Positions 17,979 through 27,229 of a DNA stretch of 64,000 bases are shown one piece after another. The stretch spans positions 62,001 through 126,000 of the forward strand of contig JANPJM010000058.1 of the NCBI GenBank assembly GCA_031425525.1, in the 5' to 3' direction. Below the pieces are notes generated by a model. The model was not told where the DNA came from, did not search any database, and worked only from the letters and a program-made list of their open reading frames with translations. Each line of letters starts with the position of its first letter. The stretch's first letter is position 1. The position numbers and the translations under genes are program-made. Source of the DNA: JANNMJ01 sp031425525 (lineage in GTDB: Bacteria > Bacteroidota > Bacteroidia > Cytophagales > Hymenobacteraceae).

Positions 17979-18590
17979 ATGCTCAACCTGCTCACCGGGG
18001 CGCTGATACTCAGTCTGCTCCACGCCCTGATCCCCAACCATTGGGCGCCCGTGCTTGCCGTGGCCCGTGCCGAGCGGTGGACGCTGGGGCGGGCCGTAGG
18101 CGTCACGGTGGCGGCCGGGCTGGCGCACGTGGCCGGCACGGTGGCCCTGGGTATTGGACTGGGGCTGGTCGGCTGGCGCTTGTCGACGCGCTTCACACAG
18201 TTTGCCGAAGTCGTGGCCCCGGTGCTGCTGATCGGCTTGGGCGTGGCCTACGCGCTGTCCGGTCGCGGGCACACGCACCCCGACCCGTCGCCCGTGGCGC
18301 CCCGTCGTCCCGGCCGGGTAGTGCTGGGGTTGGCCGCCACAATGTTTCTAGCGCCGTGCCTTGAAATCCAAACGTTTTTTCTGGCGGCCGGTGCCCGTGG
18401 CCCGCTTGCCCTTGCCCTCGTGGCTGCCGCGTACCTGCTGGTAACGGTAGCCGCGATGACCGCCCTCGTGGCAGCGGCTTACGGCGGCCTGCGCCATCTG
18501 CGCCTCTCGTTCCTGACTCGCCATGAACGCCAACTCACCGGCCTTGTGCTGGTGCTGGTAGGCGTGGCGGGCTTTTTCCTCGAATGGTAA
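17979..18590 (+). CDS. NicO/RcnA-like metal permease (203 aa)
   Basis: ATG 17979, 10 bp after czcB, so the same operon. Six hydrophobic segments. TM1 carries H15-A-L-I-P-N-H21-W, resembling the H-x(4)-D-H signature of the nickel/cobalt transporter superfamily (RcnA, HoxN, UreH), with Asn replacing Asp. A further His (LAHVAGT, His50) and a cytosolic GRGHTHPDP loop could also bind metal. Proposed role: Ni/Co or related divalent metal efflux beside the RND pump. Substrate is inferred from context only. Confidence 0.7.
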   Translation: MLNLLTGALILSLLHALIPNHWAPVLAVARAERWTLGRAVGVTVAAGLAHVAGTVALGIGLGLVGWRLSTRFTQFAEVVAPVLLIGLGVAYALSGRGHTHPDPSPVAPRRPGRVVLGLAATMFLAPCLEIQTFFLAAGARGPLALALVAAAYLLVTVAAMTALVAAAYGGLRHLRLSFLTRHERQLTGLVLVLVGVAGFFLEW

Positions 18591-18649
18591 GCCCCCGTGC
18601 TTTCCCTTCGCATTTCATCTCCCCCGAACCCTTTTTGACCCGATTCCCA

Positions 18650-20716
18650 ATGCCTGATTCCCAACTCCCGACCGACGAGCCGCTGAATACGGCCAAGCAG
18701 GTCCATCCCGAAAATGTGGGCGCCGTGAGCCGCACCCAGCTCACGCCCGAAGCCGCCGCCTCGCCGCAGGGCCACGACGTGCCCGGCCACGACCACGCCG
18801 CCACCGATGCCGGCACCCACGCCGAAGGTGACGGCCACGACCACGGCCCTGTCGGCGCGAATCCCTACCTATGGCCTGGCGTCAGCCTCGCGCTGCTGTT
18901 GGCGGGTATCGCGCTCGATTACTACGGCGCGGGCTTCTTTGTCGGCTGGGTGCGGCTGGTGTGGTATGGCGTGGCGTTCCTGCTGGTGGGCTGGAAAGTA
19001 TTGCGCACGGCCATCGTCAGCATCCCCACAGGCAACGTCTTCAACGAGTTTCTGCTGATGAGCCTCGCCACCCTTGGCGCGTTCGCTATCGGCGAATACC
19101 CCGAAGGCGTGGCTGTGATGCTCTTTTACACGGTGGGCGAGCTGTTCCAGGACGCGGCCGTGAACCGCGCCAAGCGCAGCATCCGGGCGCTGCTTGAAAT
19201 CCAGGCCACCGAAGTGGTGGTATTGCGAGCGGACGGGCAGCGTGCGGTACTTGACCCGAAGGCCGTGGCCGTGGGCGACGTGATCGAAATCAAGCCAGGG
19301 GAGAAGGTGGCGCTTGATGGTACGCTCCTCACAGCCCGCGCCTCGTTCAACACCGCCGCGCTCACGGGCGAATCGGTGCCACAAACGAAGGTGGCCGGTG
19401 ATGCCGTGCTGGCCGGGATGCTCAATCAGGAGACGCTCGCGCAGCTCACCGTGACGGCCGGCTACCAGGATACCAAGCTCTCGAAGATTCTGGCGATGGT
19501 GCAGGACGCGGTGGGGCGCAAGGCGAAAACCCAGCAGTTCATTACCCGCTTTGCGGCCATTTACACGCCCATCGTGGTGGCGCTGGCCGTGCTGCTGATC
19601 GTCGTGCCCTACTTCGTGGTAGACGTCTACGTGTTCCGCGATTGGCTATATCGGGCCCTGGTGTTTCTGGTCGTCTCGTGCCCGTGCGCGCTGGTCATCA
19701 GCATTCCGCTGGGCTATTTCGGCGGCATCGGGGCGGCGAGCCGGGCGGGTATCCTCTTCAAAGGCTCCAACTTTCTCGACCTGATCCGCGGCCTCGATAC
19801 CGTGGTGATGGACAAGACCGGTACGCTCACCAAAGGCGTGTTCGCGGTGCAGCAGGTAGTGACGGCGCCGGGCGTGAACGCGGCCGAGTTGCTGCGGCTG
19901 GCGGCGGCGGTGGAAGCGACGAGTACCCATCCAATGGCCCGCGCCGTGGTGGCGCACGTCGGCCCGCTGAACCCGCCGCCCACGGTTGAGAATGTCGAAG
20001 AAATCTCCGGTCACGGCCTGCGGGCGCGGGTGGCCGGGCGCGACCTGCTGGCCGGCAATACCAAGCTACTGACCAAGTACGGCGTGACGTACCCGGCCGA
20101 GATTGATCAGATCGTGGAAAGTATCGTCGTGTTGGCGCTCGATGGGCAGTACGCCGGCTACCTCACCGTCGCCGACGAAATCAAGGAAGACGCCATCCAG
20201 GCCGTGCGCGAGCTGCAAGCTCAGGGCGTGAAAAACATCGTGATGCTCTCCGGCGATAAGGACGCCATCACGCAACGAGTGGCCGCGCAGATCGGCATCA
20301 CCGAGGCCCACGGCGGGCTGCTGCCCGAAGACAAAGCCGCGCACGTGCAGCGCCTGAAAGCGGCCGGGGCGAAGGCGCTCGCGTTCGTCGGCGACGGCGT
20401 GAACGACGCGCCCGTGGTGGCGCTCGCCGACGTGGGGATCGCGATGGGCGGGCTCGGCTCCGACGCCACCATCGAGACGGCCGACGTGGTGATCCAGACC
20501 GATCACCCCTCGAAAATCGCCACGGCGATGCGGATCGGCGCGGCTACCCACCGGGTCGTGTGGCAGAATATCGGGCTGGCCTTCGCCGTGAAAGCCGTGG
20601 TGCTGGTGCTGGGTGCAGGCGGACTGGCGACGATGTGGGAGGCCGTCTTTGCCGACGTGGGCGTGGCGCTGCTGGCGATCCTGAACGCCGTACGGATTCA
20701 GCGGATGAAGTTCTAA
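18650..20716 (+). CDS. P1B-type heavy-metal ATPase (Zn/Cd/Pb type)
   Basis: 688 residues from ATG 18650; the frame extends upstream but this ATG is preceded by the usual gap after the permease gene (60 bp). The N-terminus lacks a GMxCxxC domain and instead has a His-rich tail (His42, 47, 49, 57, 63, 65). Core motifs: TGES in the actuator domain, Cys344-Pro-Cys346 followed by ALVISIPLG in TM6, phosphorylated Asp388 in DKTGTLT, STHPMA in the N-domain and GDGVNDAP (Asp582). The CPC-ALVISIP-L sequence points to the ZntA/CadA (P1B-2) class. It pumps metal from the cytoplasm to the periplasm, where CzcA-B can take over. Confidence 0.93.
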   Translation: MPDSQLPTDEPLNTAKQVHPENVGAVSRTQLTPEAAASPQGHDVPGHDHAATDAGTHAEGDGHDHGPVGANPYLWPGVSLALLLAGIALDYYGAGFFVGWVRLVWYGVAFLLVGWKVLRTAIVSIPTGNVFNEFLLMSLATLGAFAIGEYPEGVAVMLFYTVGELFQDAAVNRAKRSIRALLEIQATEVVVLRADGQRAVLDPKAVAVGDVIEIKPGEKVALDGTLLTARASFNTAALTGESVPQTKVAGDAVLAGMLNQETLAQLTVTAGYQDTKLSKILAMVQDAVGRKAKTQQFITRFAAIYTPIVVALAVLLIVVPYFVVDVYVFRDWLYRALVFLVVSCPCALVISIPLGYFGGIGAASRAGILFKGSNFLDLIRGLDTVVMDKTGTLTKGVFAVQQVVTAPGVNAAELLRLAAAVEATSTHPMARAVVAHVGPLNPPPTVENVEEISGHGLRARVAGRDLLAGNTKLLTKYGVTYPAEIDQIVESIVVLALDGQYAGYLTVADEIKEDAIQAVRELQAQGVKNIVMLSGDKDAITQRVAAQIGITEAHGGLLPEDKAAHVQRLKAAGAKALAFVGDGVNDAPVVALADVGIAMGGLGSDATIETADVVIQTDHPSKIATAMRIGAATHRVVWQNIGLAFAVKAVVLVLGAGGLATMWEAVFADVGVALLAILNAVRIQRMKF

Positions 20717-20735
20717 CCGCCACACTCGGGCCCCT

Positions 20736-21443
20736 ATGCTGACGCCGATGGGGTGGTGGCTAACTCGCAACCACCACGAAAGCCGTAACTTTCAGGTCTA
20801 CACCTCAACTTCCTGCTCCTTTTCCTTCGTGCATTTTCCCTTCGGTTCTCTCGTGCTGGCTGGCGCCTTCGTGTTGTTTTCGGGCTGCAAAAAGGTGTGC
20901 GACACCGACGACCTGCCCCGGTACCCCTTGACATCCAGCTTGCGCGACTGGTCCGCGCCGTACCCGAAAGACGCCGTGCTGCGGTTTCGGAACGCCAGCA
21001 CCGGCTACGTGCGCAGCTACCGCGTGGCCAAAGTCGAGAACGAAACGCCGGGCATTCATTTCGGCGCGGACCCGTGCCCCCAACATTACCGCGAGTACAC
21101 GTCGCACGTGTTGGAACGGAGCGATTCGACGGGCGGCAGGGAAAACAAGTCGATGCGATTCGACGTGTTTGCCGCCACCAACACCACGCGCTTACAGGCG
21201 TCGTTCGCCATCGGCTCTAGCTCGTTTCCTCTGCCTTTTGAGGAGCTTGAAAACGGTACCCTGGTGCTCCCTTCCGCCACCTTCGCGGGCCGGACGTACC
21301 CGGCGGTGGTAGGCAGTACGTTCGGCGGCGGCGACGTCGCTTTTTCGGGGGGCGGCGTGACCCTCACCGCGTACCTGACGAAAGCCGAGGGCCTCATTCG
21401 GTTTGAGGAACGCAGCGGCACCGTCTGGGACCGGGTTTTATAG
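20736..21443 (+). CDS. Predicted lipoprotein of unknown function
   Basis: The frame opens at ATG 20736, but the signal sequence fits better with a GTG at 20829, which gives 20 residues ending in the lipobox L-F-S-G-C (Cys20 from that start). The mature part is beta-rich and about 185 residues, with NASTGYVRSYRVAKVEN and GVTLTAYLTKAEGLIRFE. No known family. It lies 19 bp after the P1B ATPase, on the same strand, so it could be part of the metal operon; a metal role is only by association. Confidence 0.65.
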   Translation: MLTPMGWWLTRNHHESRNFQVYTSTSCSFSFVHFPFGSLVLAGAFVLFSGCKKVCDTDDLPRYPLTSSLRDWSAPYPKDAVLRFRNASTGYVRSYRVAKVENETPGIHFGADPCPQHYREYTSHVLERSDSTGGRENKSMRFDVFAATNTTRLQASFAIGSSSFPLPFEELENGTLVLPSATFAGRTYPAVVGSTFGGGDVAFSGGGVTLTAYLTKAEGLIRFEERSGTVWDRVL

Positions 21444-21649
21444 CCTGCCATCGGTATCAAGTAAGGCGTGCCCCGCACCGAACCGTTTACTTAGGATTCT
21501 CTCGCCCCGCAACTTCCCGTCAATGGTGGAGCCGCGCTGCTGACCCACCGTGCGGGTGCACCGAATGAAGTTCTATCTGGTCATCGGGGGGAGTGCCTGA
21601 CCCCTGCCAGCTCCCCGGCGCCGTATCTTCGGAACACCATCCGCACCCG
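21444..21649. other. Intergenic, 206 bp, no feature identified
   Basis: No promoter or hairpin that I can defend. It separates the lipoprotein from the small exported protein. Confidence 0.25.
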
Positions 21650-21985
21650 ATGCGCCTCCCTCACCCCCTCCTGCGTCGCCTGCTGACCCTGTTACTGGGG
21701 CTGTTGTACCTAGGCGGCGCGTGCGAGCTGGACCGGGAAGAAACCCGCCGGAACTTCGCCAACGAGTGCCACGAGGGCGTACTGCCCACGGCCGCCGGGG
21801 AGGTGGCTCCGGTTGTTGCCGTTCGGTCGCGGCCGCGTAGGGCGGCCGGAGGGCCAGGGCCGGGCCGGCGAAATGTGTGGCCGGACCTAGCCATAGAGCA
21901 GGCGCGACGGGGCTGGCCGCCCGCCCCGGCTGAACCGCCGCCCCCGCTCCGGCGCTGGTTGCGCTGCGTCGTCATCCAAGTCTGA
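21650..21985 (+). CDS. Small exported Arg/Pro-rich protein (111 aa)
   Basis: ATG 21650 gives MRLPHPLLRRLLTLLLGLLY with a hydrophobic signal ending near GGACE, then CELDREETRRNFANECHEG with two Cys and a His. The rest is low-complexity Arg, Gly and Pro (PAPAEPPPPLRRW). It lies 80 bp before the TonB receptor. Unknown; small exported proteins before metal or siderophore receptors are common, but no domain is recognisable. Confidence 0.5.
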   Translation: MRLPHPLLRRLLTLLLGLLYLGGACELDREETRRNFANECHEGVLPTAAGEVAPVVAVRSRPRRAAGGPGPGRRNVWPDLAIEQARRGWPPAPAEPPPPLRRWLRCVVIQV

Positions 21986-22065
21986 TTCGCGGATTTTCTC
22001 CGTCGATGCCCGCCCCTGACCGGGGTGGGCTTGTCCGGTTTTCCCGTACCCTGTCGCGAATCAGT

Positions 22066-23562
22066 ATGACCAAATTTTTCTGGCTCCTGCCGCTCCTGCT
22101 GAGCGGCGGGGCCGCGCTGGCCCAATCTACCCTTTCCGTCGTCGTGCGCGACGAACGAACCAACGAGCTGCTGCCCGGCGCGTCGGTGGCGCTGCCCGCC
22201 CTGCAAACCGGCGCCACCACCGACGCGGCGGGCCGTGCCGACGTACCCAACGTGCCCGCCGGGCCGCAAACCGTCACCGTGTCGAGCCTCGGCTACCGCG
22301 CACAAACCCTCACCCTGACGTTCCCGCTGGCTTCGGCCGACCCCGTGCCGGTGCTGCTCGAACCCACCGCCACCGAGCTGCAAGGCGTAGTGATCGAAGC
22401 CACCCGCACCAACTCGCGCATCGAGGATGCGCCGGAGCGCATCGAAGTTATCGGGGCCGAAGAGCTGGACGAAAAAGCGGGTATGAAGCCGGCCAACATC
22501 GCCATGCTGCTCACCGAAGCGTCGGGGATTCAGCCGCAGTTTACCTCGGCCACGTCGGGCAGCGTGGCCTTTCGGATTCAGGGGCTCGACGGGCGCTACA
22601 CCCAGATTCTGCGCGACGGCTTCCCGCTCTACGGCGGTTTTTCGCAGGGTCTGAGCTTGGTGCAGATTCCGCCGCTGGACTTGCGGCAGGTCGAAATCAT
22701 CAAGGGCGCGTCGTCGGCGCTCTACGGCGGCGACGCCATTGCCGGCCTGGTGAACCTGGTGACGAAGACGCCCACTGAAACGCCTACCATCAGCTTACTG
22801 CTCAACCAGACCCACAAGGGCGGACGCGACCTGACGGCGTTTTACCAGGGCCGCGCCGACCGCCTGGGCCTCACGCTGCTCGCCACCCAGAACACCCAGC
22901 AGGCGCGCGACGTGAACGGCGACGGGTTCACGGACCTGCCGCAGGTGCAGGCCAGTACCGTCAATCCGCGCCTCTACTATTACCTCAACGACTCGACCAC
23001 CGTGTACGCGGGTGTCACGGCCACCGTGGAAACCCGCGCCGGGGGCGACCTCGAAGCCCTCGACAACCCGCTCAACGCCACCCACCGCTACGTGGAGCGC
23101 AACCGCTCGCAACGCTACAACACCCAATTCAAGGCCGATACGCGCCTACGCGGCGGGCGGGTGCTGACCCTGAAAAACAGCGTCAGCGCGTTTCGGCGGG
23201 CGCTGGTGGCAGGCGATACGGCCTTCGCCGGGCGGCAGCTTTCCACGTACTCGGAAGCCTCGATCCTGCTGCCCGCCGGCCGCCACCGCGCCGTGCTGGG
23301 GGCCACGGTGCTCACCGATGACTTTCGCGAAACCACTGCCACCCGCACTGCCCCGGCGCGCGACTATCAGTACCAGACCTTCGGCGCCTTCGGGCAGGAC
23401 GACTGGCACCTGACCGACCGCCTGACCGTGCAGGCCGGCCTGCGCGCCGATTATCAACGGCCCTACGGCTGGTTCGTGCTGCCGCGCTTCTCGGCGCTCT
23501 GCAAGGCGGCCGACTGGCTGACGCTGCGCGCAGGCGGTGGCTTCGGCTACTGTAGGGGGTAG
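22066..23562 (+). pseudogene. TonB-dependent receptor, truncated by the Mu-like element
   Basis: ATG 22066 (MTKFFWLLPLLLSGGAALAQ) starts a signal peptide, then a carboxypeptidase-like regulatory domain (about 20-110: VVVRDERTNELLPGASVALP), a plug domain (about 115-230, with RIQGLDGRYTQILRDGFPLY and VEIIKGASSALYGGDAIAGL) and the first barrel strands. The reading frame meets the left end of the Mu-like element at 23551 and stops three codons later. About 495 of an expected 700-750 residues remain, so the barrel cannot close. The missing C-terminal part is not found to the right of the element. Its substrate was probably a metal or metal complex by context. Confidence 0.85.
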
Positions 23563-23678
23563 AACAAAAAGTAGTAAGAAATAAGAGGAAAAAAAAGGCC
23601 GAAAAACGACCAATGCCCCTGTAAAACAGAGCAATAGGCCACCTGAATACGGCCACCGCTTGCGGAAAACAAAATGTC
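23551..23678. promoter_or_regulatory. Left end of the Mu-like element with transposase sites
   Basis: The terminal site covers 23551-23574. A second site at 23663-23678 (CGGAAAACAAAATGTC) matches, apart from one missing base, the complement of the right-end sites. Between them lies an A-rich stretch (about 23570-23600) that may help bending. Inferred MuA-type binding sites. Confidence 0.65.
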
Positions 23679-23770
23679 GGTTGCTCCCAGTTACTACCAG
23701 AATAGGTGAACGCGCCCCGCCTATTGGTGGCTCAAATGACCACCAAAGGTTTGCCCGCCCGCCCCAGTGG

Positions 23771-24661
23771 TCAATTTGCGAGCATTTCGGGGGCGTTTTC
23801 GGCTGGTGGTACGGTGAAGTCATCAATCAGCCCGTGTTCGTCGTAGGGCTTCATTCCTTGCAGAAACTCCCGTAAGGCAGCCACCAGCTTGTGTAGCCGT
23901 TCGGCGTGGGGGGTGATAGTGTCTAGTTCAGCTAGTGCGGCTTCGCGGAAGGTGCTAAACGTCTCAAAAACAGACGTTACAGGGGCGCCCAGGCTGATTA
24001 GCTGATAGTCCGTTTTGAAGTGAGGTACTAAGTACTCCTCAGCTACGCCCGCGCTGATTTGGAGTAGGTAGGCCAGCTCCTCACCTTCGTCTTTGAGGCG
24101 GCCCAGGGCGGGGTTTTCGGCGTCTAGCTGGGCGTCTAGCCGCTTGTGGAACTGCCGCACCCGGCGCTGCCGTGCCTGGCGTTCGCGCTCCCACTGGGCG
24201 GGGTCTTCGGCTTCATCTCCGATTATTGGGGTGGCGCCCCGATACCATACGCCCTCAGTTTTGCGCGTACTTTCCTCCACAGCCTCTTTTTGTCCCTTTT
24301 CGGCCCCAGCGCCCCCGCTAGGGCCGTTTTTGCCTTGCGGGGGGTGCGCCGACATTTTGTTTACCCCCCGCAAACTTTCCGCATCAACCCCCCGCAACGG
24401 CCTTGAACCCGGATTGAACATTTCCCCGGTTCCGGTCAGCAACCAAAGAGCGTTGACGCTTGGGAAAGTACTAATAATCTTTGACGCCAAATCAACCCTG
24501 AATGTATCCTTGCCTAGCGCAACCTGTGATACCAGCGCGCTAGAAGTGCCGATACGCTTTGCAAATTGGTTTTGAGATAGCCCAAGCTCCTTAATAAGGG
24601 CTGTAATTCGACCTGAAATGCCTTCGCTCTTTGGTGGCAATTTATCTGCGTTCATTTGCAT
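23771..24661 (-). CDS. Phage repressor-like XRE HTH protein
   Basis: 296 residues from ATG 24661 (MQMNADKLPPKSEG); an ATG two codons later is also possible. Residues about 14-75 are a Cro/C1-type HTH: RITALIKELGLSQNQFAKRI, then SSALVSQVALGKDTFRVDLA and ISTFPSVNALWLLTGTGEMF, the form common in Bacteroidota prophage repressors. A Gly/Glu-rich linker precedes a helical C-terminal domain (about 170-285). It is divergent from the transposition operon, as repressor c is in phage Mu, with the promoter region between them. An internal copy of the transposase site lies within this gene at 24351-24362. Confidence 0.85.
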   Translation of the reverse strand: MQMNADKLPPKSEGISGRITALIKELGLSQNQFAKRIGTSSALVSQVALGKDTFRVDLASKIISTFPSVNALWLLTGTGEMFNPGSRPLRGVDAESLRGVNKMSAHPPQGKNGPSGGAGAEKGQKEAVEESTRKTEGVWYRGATPIIGDEAEDPAQWERERQARQRRVRQFHKRLDAQLDAENPALGRLKDEGEELAYLLQISAGVAEEYLVPHFKTDYQLISLGAPVTSVFETFSTFREAALAELDTITPHAERLHKLVAALREFLQGMKPYDEHGLIDDFTVPPAENAPEMLAN

Positions 24662-24687
24662 TGTATCAAAGTGCGTTTGTAGCTTTG
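24655..24687 (+). promoter_or_regulatory. Early promoter of the Mu-like element
   Basis: TTTG (24655-24658), 21-nt spacer, TAGCTTTG (24680-24687): a strong Bacteroidota promoter reading into the Ner-like gene and transposase. It overlaps the 5' end of the divergent repressor gene, so repressor bound here could block it, in the manner of Mu Pe. Confidence 0.7.
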
Positions 24688-24720
24688 TGGCGCACCTTGC
24701 AAATGTAGGGGCCGCAAACA

Positions 24721-25002
24721 ATGATTAGCACTAAGCAAGTCCGCGTTGCCCTGGCCGATGGGCAGGTGTTTGAAGTGAGCCGCGAAGACATAAAGAGCCT
24801 ACTACCTTACGGGGCACTGGCCCGCATCAGCAAGGCCGCCGCCGTGGAGCGCGCCACGGTCAGCGATTGGTTTAAGGGCAAGTTCAACAGCCGCCGCGTG
24901 GAGGCTGCCGCCGTGGTGGTGTACGCTGAAGAGCTGACCCGCTTACAGCAGATGCGCAATGCGCTGACGGCTGCCCTGACCCCTGCAACCGCACAACAGT
25001 AG
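24721..25002 (+). CDS. Ner-like small DNA-binding protein (93 aa)
   Basis: ATG 24721 (MISTKQVRVALADGQVFEVS). The middle part (YGALARISKAAAVERATVSD, then WFKGKFNSRRV) looks like a helix-turn-helix with a recognition helix at VERATVSDWFKG; a charged C-terminal helix (YAEELTRLQQMRNALTAALT) may dimerise. It is the first gene of the transposition operon, the place of Ner in Mu, where it limits early transcription. The transposase starts 8 bp after it. Function is inferred from fold and place. Confidence 0.65.
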   Translation: MISTKQVRVALADGQVFEVSREDIKSLLPYGALARISKAAAVERATVSDWFKGKFNSRRVEAAAVVVYAEELTRLQQMRNALTAALTPATAQQ

Positions 25003-25010
25003 CCGCGCCG

Positions 25011-27149
25011 ATGCAAGCCGCTGGGCTACTAGAACGCGACGGCCACCTATGGGTGAGTGGAGCAAGGCTGACGGCCGCCGGAATCGGCGACCGCGCTATT
25101 GCCTGCTGGTGGGAGCGCAAGCGACCCGTAGTGCGGTGCTACGTGGGGCGGGCGTTGTACGTACGCTTGGACACGGTGCCGGCAAGGTCGCGCGCCCTAT
25201 TGCCCCCGGCTGAAGAGTTGCGCGCTGTGCTGCTGGCCGCAGTAGCCACCCAGCAAGCCACGGACGGCGCCGCGCTGCTAGCCGTGCTGGTGAAGGCCCG
25301 CGACAAAGACGCCACCGAGTACCGCGCCGCCTACGCCGACACGTTCGGCCCCGTTAACGGCTGGCCCGTGGCCCAGCGCCGCGCCGTGTGGGCGCGGCTG
25401 CTGGCGTTGTGGGGCGCGGGCGCCGCCCCGGCCGCACTGTGGCAGGCCCACACCGCGCTGGGGCAGGGCAAAGCGTACAAGGTGCTCGACACGTTCCGCC
25501 GCGCCCTGAAAGACGCCCGCGCCGCCTGGCGCGCGGGCAACCCCGATGCCTTTGTGCTGCACGGCAACCTGGGCAACGCCCACGCCGCGCTAGATCACCA
25601 GACCCTGCACGAATACCTGTTGCGCGGGCTGTGGAGTTCGGGGCTGGCCCTGGGCAAGACGGCCGCCGCGCGTCACCTGGCCGCCGTGTGCCAGCAACTG
25701 AGCGAAGCCAAAAGCGAAGCCACCGGGCAGCCCGTGGTCATTGCGCCGCCGTCGGATAGTTGGGTAAAGACCTACCTGAACCGCGCCGACGTGCGCACCG
25801 ACACCGACGCCCACCGTTACGGGGCCGACTACGCCGCGCGCCACCTGCCGTATATGCCGATGCGCCCGGCGCTGTACGCTAACGACCAATGGCAGATTGA
25901 CGGCTGGAATGTGCCGTTTTACCACCGCGCCGAAGGGGGCGGCCTGAGCCGGTTGGTAGTGGTGGTGGTGATGGACGTGTATAGCCGCCGCCTGCTGGGC
26001 TACGCCTTCGCTGACCGCGAAAACGGCGCCGTGATTCTGGCCGCTCTACGGAAGGCAATCGAAACGGCCGGGGCGTTGCCGTCGCTGATTGTGAGCGACA
26101 AACACAGCTTCAACAAAACGCCCGAAGCGGCTTACCTAAAACAGCAGCTCCTACCCTGGGGCTGCGATTGGACGGTAAGCACTAACCCAAAAGCCAAATC
26201 GGTACTGGAACGCTTTTTCGGCCAGTTTGAGCAACGGTACTGCCTTACGGTACCCGGTTTCGTGGGCGCTGGCCCGGCTGACCGCCGCCCCACGGCCCGC
26301 CTGAAACCCGAACGCCACCTGGAGCAAATGCGCGCCGCCCACGTGTACGAACGCGGCGCCGCGCTACTGATGGCCGCAAACCTGCTGGCCCAGTACAACG
26401 CCGACCCGCTGCCGGGCCGCGACGCTTCGCCTACGGCACTGTACGAGGCCGGTGCCCAGCCCGGTCTGCGGGCTGTGGGGCAGGAGGAAGTGATGCGCCT
26501 GTTTTGGAAAACGCGCCCGGTGAAGGTGGCGCGGGGTGGCATTACGCTGCAACGCGAGGCGGCGCGCTACTACTTCCCCTTCACCGACCCCGCAACCCTA
26601 CGCGAGTGGCAGGGCCGGGAAGTGCTGGTGCGCTATGATGAGGATTACGAACAAATCCTGGTGCTGTGCCCCGACACCGAAAAGACGGTGGCGCTGCTGT
26701 TCCGCCCCGACCGCACCAACGCCGTGCCCGCCCACCAGACGGGCGCCGACCACAGCCGCCGCGCCCACAAAGGCCACTTTGAGCGGCAAGTAAAGGAAAC
26801 AGGTGCCGCTACCCACCGCCGCCTGGCTGAAGCCGTGGAAGCTGAACATGGCGCCCTGCCTTACGAGCTGGTGGCGGGCGTGATGGGCGTACCCAAAGCC
26901 CAGGCCGCTGATGCGCGGGTGGCTTATGAGGTGGCCCAGGTAGCCCGCGCCCACGGCGTTGACCCGACCACCACCACGGCCCCGCGCCCGCTGAAAGTGA
27001 TACCGGCCGACTTCGCGCCCAGCAGTCACACCGACGCCACCACTAACGGCCGCGACCCGCGCCGCCCCTACGCGGCCCAGGGCAGCCACAAGCGCCTGGT
27101 ACCCTACGACCCCTACGCCGACGAACCCCGCGCCGACCTGGCCCCCTGA
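25011..27149 (+). CDS. MuA-like DDE transposase
   Basis: 712 residues. The N-terminal 250 residues correspond to DNA-binding domains. The RNase H-like rve core carries Asp297 (WQIDGW), Asp363 (LIVSDKHSF) and Glu400 (KSVLERFFGQFE), the DDE triad. VVVVMDVYSRRLLGYAFADR between the first two is typical of the integrase fold. The Mu-type C-terminal beta-barrel follows (about 490-570: ARGGITLQREAARYYF), then a basic, disordered tail. It cuts and joins the element's TG/CA ends during replicative or cut-and-paste transposition. It overlaps nothing and is followed by the ATPase gene after 80 bp. Confidence 0.95.
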   Translation: MQAAGLLERDGHLWVSGARLTAAGIGDRAIACWWERKRPVVRCYVGRALYVRLDTVPARSRALLPPAEELRAVLLAAVATQQATDGAALLAVLVKARDKDATEYRAAYADTFGPVNGWPVAQRRAVWARLLALWGAGAAPAALWQAHTALGQGKAYKVLDTFRRALKDARAAWRAGNPDAFVLHGNLGNAHAALDHQTLHEYLLRGLWSSGLALGKTAAARHLAAVCQQLSEAKSEATGQPVVIAPPSDSWVKTYLNRADVRTDTDAHRYGADYAARHLPYMPMRPALYANDQWQIDGWNVPFYHRAEGGGLSRLVVVVVMDVYSRRLLGYAFADRENGAVILAALRKAIETAGALPSLIVSDKHSFNKTPEAAYLKQQLLPWGCDWTVSTNPKAKSVLERFFGQFEQRYCLTVPGFVGAGPADRRPTARLKPERHLEQMRAAHVYERGAALLMAANLLAQYNADPLPGRDASPTALYEAGAQPGLRAVGQEEVMRLFWKTRPVKVARGGITLQREAARYYFPFTDPATLREWQGREVLVRYDEDYEQILVLCPDTEKTVALLFRPDRTNAVPAHQTGADHSRRAHKGHFERQVKETGAATHRRLAEAVEAEHGALPYELVAGVMGVPKAQAADARVAYEVAQVARAHGVDPTTTTAPRPLKVIPADFAPSSHTDATTNGRDPRRPYAAQGSHKRLVPYDPYADEPRADLAP

Positions 27150-27229
27150 AAGCAAGCGAGCCGGGGCGCGCCAACGCCCCGGCCCTCAAAACGCCAACAA
27201 AACCCGATTAAACATCACTTCAACGGTCA

